DNA of 8,711 bases, taken from NCBI GenBank assembly GCA_026692885.1, contig JAPLNJ010000929.1, positions 1 through 8,711 on the forward strand, read 5' to 3'. The position numbers and the translations under genes are program-made. This document shows positions 1 to 4,878 of the stretch, one piece after another (position 1 is the stretch's first letter; each line of letters begins with the position of its first letter). The stretch comes from Planctomycetota bacterium (GTDB lineage Bacteria > Planctomycetota > Planctomycetia > Pirellulales > Pirellulaceae). Under the pieces are notes generated by a model. That model searched no databases. It saw only the letters and a list, made by a program, of their open reading frames with translations, and was not told where the DNA came from.

Positions 1-1285
1 CCAAGCCGTCTAGCTCGCGTGCCAGTCGGGGATGCACGAAGATCCGCACGCGTTTGACATAGTCGTCGAATTGCTGACGAGCCAGCGTCTGGACTACGGG
101 CGAAACGTCGCCCAGATGCCGGTAGCAATCTTCCTTGTGGAAGTAGATCTCCACATTGATTTCCACTTCGAGCTTGACCGGCGGCGCGTCGAATAGGACT
201 TCGGTGGCACCGACGCGGCGTCCCACGCGCCGACTCAGTTGGTTGGCGAACTCTTCCGCACAGGCGACCAGCCATGTGTAAGGACGCCGCGCCAGCGGCA
301 GATAGAACTCCCGCTGCTCGAACAAGCTGAACTGAGCCAGTCGCTTGTAGAGCCGCCGCACGGGGCCGAACAAGCCGTCCAGGAGTTCGCGGGCAGGACC
401 GTCCCCGGCCGTCCGCCGCAAGACACCGATCAGCGGCTGCTCGCTCAGACGGAACAGCTTGTCCAAGTCCAATTGGGCATGCAGCAGCTGGAAGGCCCGC
501 TGGAGCATGGCCGTGGCCGAGCGCACGGTGTGGTGCCAGTAGACTTCGCTGAACATGACGTAACGGGCAAAGACCATCATCTCGGCGGCGGTCCGGCCTT
601 TATCCGTAATCGCCAGACCGTCGCCGGCTTGGTTCAGGCATAGGCTGCCGATCAGCCGCTGCTGGTCAAAGTTGCGTCCGTACGGTACGCCCGCGTGCAG
701 GCTGTCCCGCATCAGGTAGTCCATTTTGTCGATGTCGATCGGCCCCGACAGCACGCTCTGCAGGAGACTCCCGCGCACGTCCTGAGGTTCGGCCGACAGC
801 AGCGCCACGACCTCGCGCGGTTGGATCTCCCAATCGTTCCGCAGCAGGTCAGCGATGTCGCCCTCCAGTACGAAACTGTTGGCGAACAATTCATGTTCCG
901 GGACGTCCGGCAGGCCCATGTCTTCGATGGCGTGGCAGAAGGGCCAGTGCCCCAAATCGTGCAACAGGGCTGCCGCGATCAACACCTCGGCATCGTGCGG
1001 CGTGACTGCGGCGGTGAATCGTGCATTGTGCACCAGACGCTGCAGGTACAACAGCGCCATGCGATAGACGCCCAGCGAATGCTCGAACCGGGTGTGGTTT
1101 GCGGCAGGATAGACCAACGACACCAAGCCCAACTGCGTGATGTGGGCCAACCGTCGAAACTCGGCCGAATCGATCAACCGCCGGACGCGTCGTGTCAAAG
1201 GCACGTCCACCTGGTCGGGAATCCTGACCAACTGGAGACGCGAGTCCAAGCCGCTGATTTCCGGGATGTCGCTGATACGGTCCAT
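1..1285 (-). CDS. HD-domain phosphohydrolase, SAMHD1/YwfO-like (probable dNTP triphosphohydrolase), C-terminus cut by window edge
   Basis: The frame is open from an ATG at 1285 down to the window edge, giving 428 residues with no stop, so the C-terminus is missing. An in-frame TGA lies 9 bases upstream of this ATG, so no earlier start exists; no good Shine-Dalgarno is visible. The HD metal site is complete by comparison with SAMHD1: R66 and H69 in HTRFEHSLGV, H109-D110 in LLHDLGHWPF, and D186 with K187 and Y190 in DIDKMDYLMRD. These match the SAMHD1 residues that bind metal and nucleotide. Family members (COG1078, e.g. Bacillus YwfO, Enterococcus EF1143) are usually a little over 400 residues, so little is probably missing. 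The known reaction of characterised relatives is dNTP to deoxynucleoside plus triphosphate, in the cytoplasm; the substrate here is inferred. Several long plus-strand ORFs across this region are antisense shadows. Confidence 0.93.
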   Translation of the reverse strand, partial: MDRISDIPEISGLDSRLQLVRIPDQVDVPLTRRVRRLIDSAEFRRLAHITQLGLVSLVYPAANHTRFEHSLGVYRMALLYLQRLVHNARFTAAVTPHDAEVLIAAALLHDLGHWPFCHAIEDMGLPDVPEHELFANSFVLEGDIADLLRNDWEIQPREVVALLSAEPQDVRGSLLQSVLSGPIDIDKMDYLMRDSLHAGVPYGRNFDQQRLIGSLCLNQAGDGLAITDKGRTAAEMMVFARYVMFSEVYWHHTVRSATAMLQRAFQLLHAQLDLDKLFRLSEQPLIGVLRRTAGDGPARELLDGLFGPVRRLYKRLAQFSLFEQREFYLPLARRPYTWLVACAEEFANQLSRRVGRRVGATEVLFDAPPVKLEVEINVEIYFHKEDCYRHLGDVSPVVQTLARQQFDDYVKRVRIFVHPRLARELDGL

Positions 1286-1695
1286 GCCGCGTCAGCATAC
1301 GGCGAGCTGCGCCGAGAAGCAAATGGGGTCGGCTGGAACGGAACGAATTCTTGCGGTCGGGCGTTGATTCAGCGACCTCCCAGACGGTCACGAGGGAAGC
1401 ACGCCTCGCTGCTGAAACAACTCTGCGAATGAATCCGTTCCGTTCCGGGACCGACGTATTCCCAGGCATCCAGACCTGAACTCCCCACGAGTCCGGACTG
1501 GATGGTTTCCGTGGATGAAGAGAAAGAAACCATTCTCTGTCTGTGAGCTATTCATCGCACGCTGGTTGCAGCGACCTTGCCAGAAAGCTCTTCTTGTTCG
1601 GAAAGTTCTGCCAGAACACCCTAAATTGAAACGATCGTGACGGATCTGCCGGACCTGCGGGGGTCTTGATCGTAAGCCAAGCGGCGCTGGAAACG
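1286..1695. other. Gene-free region between the HD and GH10-like genes
   Basis: No ORF here has a start signal or recognisable protein content. The region lies downstream of the GH10-like gene and upstream of the HD gene, both on the minus strand, so it should hold the HD gene promoter, but I see no convincing -35/-10 pair. The stretch from about 1540 to 1650 is visibly more AT-rich than the flanking genes. It contains the inverted repeat listed at 1335-1446, weak overlapping stems at 1502-1538 (ATGGTTTC/GAAACCAT and AGAGAA/TTCTCT), and a 13-base palindrome at 1605-1617. None of these has the T-run of an intrinsic terminator. Confidence 0.6.
1335..1446. repeat. Inverted repeat, 16-bp arms with 80-base loop, upstream of the HD gene
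   Basis: The left arm at 1335-1350 (GGAACGGAACGAATTC) is matched in reverse complement by 1431-1446 (GAATCCGTTCCGTTCC) with a single mismatch. A further GTCGG/CCGAC match lies just outside the arms at slightly different offsets. The near arm is about 50 bases upstream of the HD gene start, so it may sit in the 5' leader of that gene. Function is unknown; a binding site for a dimeric regulator or a relic of a repeat element are both possible. Confidence 0.55.
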
Positions 1696-3189
1696 CTACT
1701 CAAGGTGTGCCCGGCGGAGCGCGAGCAGGACACCTAGCGAAGGTTTGGGCTGGCCTTGCGCGTTAAACAGGCCGGCATGCGCATACTTGTGCGGGAACGC
1801 GTCGAAAACCTGGTTCCAGACCAAGGCATGTACGGACTGCTTGGCCAGCAAGACCGACAGCAAACGCTCGACCCAGGCCTTGTGGACTTGCGGCGTAAGC
1901 TCCTCCGCCAGACAAGCGGTCAGGGGTCGGCCGGCGTCTGGCCTGGCCAGCGGATCCTCGCTGTGGCTGCTGGGCAGTGTCAGCAGCAGGATTAGGGGTA
2001 AGCCCAGCAGGCTCCATTGATCGACCAATTCGCTGATCTCCAGCACGTCCCTGGGCAGCGACCCGCCCGGCCAGTAACCCAGATTGATCTCCAATCCGAG
2101 GCCGGCGATCCCCAAATCGGCCCGCACCAGCGTGTCGGCGAAATGCATGGGGGGCAAGTCGGCGTCCGTGAAGGCCAGGTACTCGCCCCACGGTTGATCC
2201 AGGCTGACGAACAGCGGCGTGCGGGGATCCAGTCGCCGGGTGGTTTCGACGGCCAGCACGCCCAGTTGCATGGCCTGTTCTTCCGGGAGCGGCATTGTGC
2301 CGGGTTTGTTGATGCCCGCAGCCGCGTGCCACAGATGCACGCGGCCCCGATACCGCTCGACGGCCGCCGCCACGAATTGCCGCACGTACCGGGCCAGTCG
2401 CTCGTAGTCCTCGGCGTGCGGCAGTACCCAGTCCGGCATAACATCGCGATCCAATTGTAGCAACGGCCCCCCAAACACCTTGAGGCCGTGACGTCCACAG
2501 AACTGGATTTGTTTGTCGCACAAGGTCCAGTCCCACTGATCAACGGCCGGCTGGATTTTCCGCCATGAGAAGGGGACGACGGCGGCATTAAAGGCGGCCC
2601 CAAACATGGGTTCGGAGTTGGGACTGATCAACTCCTGGCCCAGATTCCCCGTCAGCAGAGTGCCCAGCGGCGACGTGGTCTGGTGTCGAAATTCGAGTAC
2701 CTGGCTCGCGTACTCGACCACGAGTTGCTGCATGGCGTCCAAGCTTATCCGGATGGTTTCCTCGGCGGCCACGGCCGCCGCCTGCGCATCCTGTTGCAGC
2801 GTGGCGGCTCGCTGGAAGGAGGTCACGGCCGAGCGGATCTGCGCCGTCAGTTGCTCCGAGAGCTTCAGGCCAGCCATCCGCCAGAGGTCGGCTTTGGAAC
2901 GTAGGCGGTTCAGCGTGCCGCGGGCCAGCTCGACCGGCAGGTGATACGGCCGCTCACGTTCCATCAGGCTGGCGGTGGACAGCAGCACTTCACCGTGCCC
3001 GGCCACGCGCCACGGGATGTGCAGATTGCCGGATTCGTCGATCGTACGTTCCAGCCGCAGCAGCAGCTCGCCCTCCCACGACTTGCGACTCTGCGTGGGA
3101 ACGCAGTCCCAGCCGACCACATAAGCACGCTGCAACGCCTGCTCGGGTACACGCTCGGGCTGCGGCGTCAGGAAATGCATGCATCCCAT
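1696..3189 (-). CDS. GH10-fold protein (xylanase-like), possible catalytically altered form
   Basis: The 497-residue protein has two parts. Residues 1-190 form an N-terminal region, with a helical, Ala/Gln-rich stretch at about 110-165. Residues 195-495 resemble a glycoside hydrolase family 10 barrel: WRKIQPAVDQWDW at 209-221, GPLLQLDRDVMPDW at 241-254, LGLEINLGY at 364-372, LVWNQVFDAF at 456-465 and a C-terminal PKPSLGVLLAL. E367 fits the GH10 nucleophile. The acid/base position, normally a Glu in a W-x-V-x-N-E context, reads WHAAAGIN (287-294), so that Glu is absent. No signal peptide or membrane segment is visible, unlike secreted xylanases. The ATG at 3189 is preceded by AAGGTG (3198-3203) at 8 bases; another ATG three codons later is possible. 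Similar proteins are common in planctomycetes, often named endo-1,4-beta-xylanase, but xylan cleavage is doubtful. Confidence 0.85.
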   Translation of the reverse strand: MGCMHFLTPQPERVPEQALQRAYVVGWDCVPTQSRKSWEGELLLRLERTIDESGNLHIPWRVAGHGEVLLSTASLMERERPYHLPVELARGTLNRLRSKADLWRMAGLKLSEQLTAQIRSAVTSFQRAATLQQDAQAAAVAAEETIRISLDAMQQLVVEYASQVLEFRHQTTSPLGTLLTGNLGQELISPNSEPMFGAAFNAAVVPFSWRKIQPAVDQWDWTLCDKQIQFCGRHGLKVFGGPLLQLDRDVMPDWVLPHAEDYERLARYVRQFVAAAVERYRGRVHLWHAAAGINKPGTMPLPEEQAMQLGVLAVETTRRLDPRTPLFVSLDQPWGEYLAFTDADLPPMHFADTLVRADLGIAGLGLEINLGYWPGGSLPRDVLEISELVDQWSLLGLPLILLLTLPSSHSEDPLARPDAGRPLTACLAEELTPQVHKAWVERLLSVLLAKQSVHALVWNQVFDAFPHKYAHAGLFNAQGQPKPSLGVLLALRRAHLE

Positions 3190-3365
3190 TCCGTGAGCAC
3201 CTTGAAAGATCTGGAACCATCTACTGTGAGAAATTCGGACAAGTGCCGGGCGCGGCAGCTGACTGCATCAGCCCTGCCCCGCGGCCCGCCGCACCGTATA
3301 CTCGATACTCGGCCGTGGCACGCCCACTTGGAACGAGTCCCTCCCAGACACGCAGGCTGTCAATC

Positions 3366-3431
3366 TAATGTAGGGTGGGCTGTGCCCACCACAAGCTGCC
3401 GTAGCTGGTGGGCATAGCCCACCCTACATTA
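3366..3431. repeat. Palindromic intergenic repeat, 26-bp arms (TAATGTAGG family)
   Basis: The left arm 3366-3391 and right arm 3406-3431 are reverse complements with one mismatch, separated by 14 bases. The ends read TAATGTAGG and CCTACATTA. Each arm is itself a small hairpin, GGTGGGC-NNN-GCCCACC, so the element can fold either as one long stem or as two short ones. A further copy of the half-element lies just after purC at 4601-4624. Such GTAGGGTGGGC elements are, to my knowledge, dispersed in planctomycete genomes. No transposase is nearby, so it would have to move in trans, if at all. Confidence 0.85.
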
Positions 3432-3451
3432 CGTACCATCGCCGACTAAGG

Positions 3452-3558
3452 CGAGCGGCAGGAAATAACTTACCCGTAGGTCGGTGTCTCCAATCCGATC
3501 GGGACGGTCTTGGAAGACCATCCTACATTAAGTTGGGTAAGTTATTCCCTGCCGCTCG
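3452..3558. repeat. Palindromic intergenic repeat, 24-bp arms (MITE-like)
   Basis: The arm 3452-3475 begins CGAGCGGCAGG and ends AACTTACCC. It is matched in reverse complement by 3535-3558 with one mismatch. The 59-base interior starts with GTAGGTCGG and ends with CCTACATTA at 3522-3530, and holds a tight GGTCTT-GG-AAGACC hairpin. The interior end is identical to the outer 9 bases of the neighbouring element at 3366-3431, so this looks like one TAATGTAGG-family unit nested inside a second pair of inverted repeats. There is no ORF. The architecture resembles a small non-autonomous mobile element, though I see no clear target-site duplication. Confidence 0.8.
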
Positions 3559-3645
3559 ACTAACTGAACAGCCCACACGTCTCGGACGGCTGTCCAGTAT
3601 ATACCGTTCGGGCGTCGCTGGCGAAGGGTGATCCGAGCGGCCCTC

Positions 3646-3672
3646 TTGATGTTTACCGACAGGGGCTATATT
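3646..3672 (+). promoter_or_regulatory. Putative purC promoter
   Basis: TATATT at 3667-3672 matches the -10 consensus at five of six positions and lies in an AT-rich stretch about 27 bases before the purC start. TTGATG at 3646-3651 is a candidate -35 but leaves a short 15-base spacer. Planctomycete promoter rules are poorly known, so this is tentative. I see no conserved purine riboswitch structure in this leader. Confidence 0.3.
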
Positions 3673-3687
3673 ATTTCCTAAAATTTT

Positions 3688-3692
3688 AAGGA
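3688..3692 (+). promoter_or_regulatory. Ribosome binding site of purC
   Basis: AAGGA lies 6 bases before the ATG at 3699, a normal distance, and supports that start. Confidence 0.6.
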
Positions 3693-3698
3693 ATCCCC

Positions 3699-4586
3699 AT
3701 GAACACAGCCGTTTCCCAAACGTCGTTGGCTGGGCTGCCGGTCCGCCGTGGCAAGGTGCGCGACATCTATGATTTGGGTGATCGCCTGCTGATGATCAGC
3801 ACCGACCGAATCAGCGCCTTCGACTGGGTGTTGCCCACGCCGATCGCGGACAAAGGCCGGGTCCTGACCCAAATCAGCGCCTTCTGGTTCGCCCTGTTGG
3901 ATACCTCGCATCACCTGCTGTCAATGGATCCGCAGTCGGTCTCGCTGCCGCCGGGCACAGATGTCGAGAGTCTGATGGGACGCAGCATGGTGGTCCGTAA
4001 GTGTGAAGTGGTGCCCATCGAGTGCGTCGTGCGTGGCTATCTGGAAGGCTCCGGCTGGAAAGAGTACCAGCAGTCGGGCACTGTCTGCGGCATAGCGCTG
4101 CCGGCGGGCCTGCAGCAATGCTCACAGTTGGCGCAGCCTATCTTTACCCCGGCCACGAAAGAGGAGACCGGCCACGACATCAATGTCTCGTTCGACCGCA
4201 TGGTCGAGCTTATCGGTCAGAAAACGGCCGACGAACTGCGCCGTCGCAGCGTCGAGATCTACCTCCGAGGCGCCGCACACGCCCGGCAGCAAGGGATCAT
4301 CATTGCCGACACCAAGTTCGAATGGGGCTGTGTGGACGGCGAGTTGATTTTGATCGACGAGGTGCTGACGCCTGACAGTTCGCGGTTCTGGCCGGCCGAT
4401 CGGTACGAACCCGGCCACGGTCAGCCGTCGTTCGACAAACAGTTTGTGCGCGACTACTTGACGTCCACCGGCTGGGATAAGAACAGCCCGCCGCCCTCGT
4501 TGCCGGACGAGATCGTGACCAAAACGCGAGCCACGTACATTGAGGCCTACGAACGTTTGACCGGCCAAGCGTTCGCCTGGAAGTGA
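3699..4586 (+). CDS. purC: Phosphoribosylaminoimidazole-succinocarboxamide synthase (SAICAR synthase)
   Basis: PurC catalyses the ATP-dependent joining of CAIR and L-aspartate to make SAICAR, a step of de novo purine synthesis in the cytoplasm. The 295-residue protein carries the family hallmarks. These are [13 protein letters not shown] (16-28) and [16 protein letters not shown] (34-49) in the nucleotide-binding N-terminal part. They are followed by the first signature [20 protein letters not shown] (104-123), the second signature IADTKFEWG (202-210) and [15 protein letters not shown] (218-232). Its length fits the roughly 300-residue, yeast-Ade1-like form rather than the shorter 235-240-residue form of E. 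coli and Bacillus. AAGGA at 3688-3692 supports the start. It stands alone: the neighbour upstream is divergent and the one downstream convergent, with repeat-filled gaps on both sides, so it is probably transcribed on its own. No other purine genes are in the window. Confidence 0.98.
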   Translation: MNTAVSQTSLAGLPVRRGKVRDIYDLGDRLLMISTDRISAFDWVLPTPIADKGRVLTQISAFWFALLDTSHHLLSMDPQSVSLPPGTDVESLMGRSMVVRKCEVVPIECVVRGYLEGSGWKEYQQSGTVCGIALPAGLQQCSQLAQPIFTPATKEETGHDINVSFDRMVELIGQKTADELRRRSVEIYLRGAAHARQQGIIIADTKFEWGCVDGELILIDEVLTPDSSRFWPADRYEPGHGQPSFDKQFVRDYLTSTGWDKNSPPPSLPDEIVTKTRATYIEAYERLTGQAFAWK

Positions 4587-4600
4587 AGAAGATGCTTGGG

Positions 4601-4624
4601 TAGGGTGGGCTCTGCCCACCACAA
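4601..4624 (+). repeat. Half-copy of the GTAGGGTGGGC repeat, hairpin after purC
   Basis: This 24-base stretch matches 3371-3394 at 23 of 24 positions. It contains a GGTGGGC-TCT-GCCCACC hairpin (4604-4620), 17 bases after the purC stop. No T-run follows, so it is not a canonical intrinsic terminator, but the hairpin could mark or protect the 3' end of the purC transcript. Its presence on both sides of purC shows the repeat is dispersed, not gene-specific. Confidence 0.75.
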
Positions 4625-4632
4625 CTACAACT

Positions 4633-4791
4633 GGCTTTGATCGTAAGGTTGCGCACTGTTGGTTCTGGCAACAGGCCGGGTGGCTGGTGGCTGAGCCTAA
4701 GCGAAGCCCCAGTCCCCCGTTGCTGGGGCTTCGCCTAGGCTCAGCCACCAGCCACCCGGCTAGCGTTTTGCGCAAGGTTCCGATCAAGGCC
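4633..4791. repeat. Large nested palindrome with 38-bp stem between convergent genes
   Basis: The inner arms 4675-4712 and 4723-4760 are reverse complements over 38 bases with one mismatch, around a 10-base loop. Outside them, 4633-4655 and 4769-4791 also pair (19 of 23 positions), so the unit spans about 160 bases. The inner arm begins GCCGGGTGGCTGGTGGCTGA and ends GCGAAGCCCCAG. It lies between the 3' ends of purC and the HEAT gene, where a strong stem would act on transcripts from both sides. Two overlapping ORFs across it translate to LGLRLGSATSHPA-type strings on both strands, which is what a palindrome produces and does not indicate a gene. I recall such strings in spurious planctomycete ORFs. 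Confidence 0.85.
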
Positions 4792-4827
4792 CGCTCTGCA
4801 GGAGCCTCGCCCTCCCATTCTTTTGAT

Positions 4828-4862
4828 TGCCCCGTGGGCGCCAACGCGGCGACCACGGGGCA
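4828..4862 (-). terminator. Hairpin at the 3' end of the oxidoreductase-HEAT operon
   Basis: A perfect 10-bp stem, TGCCCCGTGG (4828-4837) with CCACGGGGCA (4853-4862), has a 15-base loop and begins 16 bases after the HEAT gene stop. Read on the minus strand it is followed by ATCAAAAG, not a T-run, so it lacks the tail of a classical Rho-independent terminator. It may be a 3'-end processing or stabilising hairpin. Confidence 0.4.
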
Positions 4863-4878
4863 CAACGGCGGGTGGGCG

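Larger units (their letters stand above)
3190..3698. other. Divergent intergenic region between the GH10-like gene and purC
   Basis: About 510 bases separate two divergent start codons. From 3190 to about 3365 I see only the likely promoter area of the GH10-like gene, without a clear -35/-10 pair. From 3366 to 3558 lie two large palindromic repeat elements, listed separately. From 3559 to 3698 the sequence becomes more AT-rich toward purC and holds its probable promoter and ribosome binding site. No protein-coding ORF in this gap is credible. Confidence 0.7.

Noticed and set aside
695..1432. 245-residue plus-strand ORF (and 239-643 plus)
   Set aside because: Both lie antisense to the HD-domain gene, whose motifs are intact; the translations are rich in Gln, Arg and His with no domain.
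1502..1538. Possible terminator hairpin downstream of the GH10-like gene
   Set aside because: The stems are only 6-8 bp, mutually exclusive, about 160 bases past the stop, and lack a T-run.
1605..1617. 13-base palindrome GTTCTGCCAGAAC as an operator (LexA-like)
   Set aside because: A single short palindrome downstream of one gene and over 300 bases from the next start; it does not match a LexA box I can name.
1548..1733. 61-residue minus-strand ORF after the GH10-like gene
   Set aside because: It overlaps the GH10-like 3' end, has no clear ribosome binding site or domain, and lies in AT-richer non-coding sequence.
3366..3558. CRISPR array suggested by closely spaced repeats
   Set aside because: The repeats are inverted pairs, not regularly spaced direct repeats with unique spacers, and no cas gene is present.
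4122..4865. 247-residue minus-strand ORF spanning the purC 3' end and the intergenic palindrome
   Set aside because: Its N-terminal part is translated repeat (EGEAPAE, LGLRLGSATSHPA) and the rest is antisense to purC.
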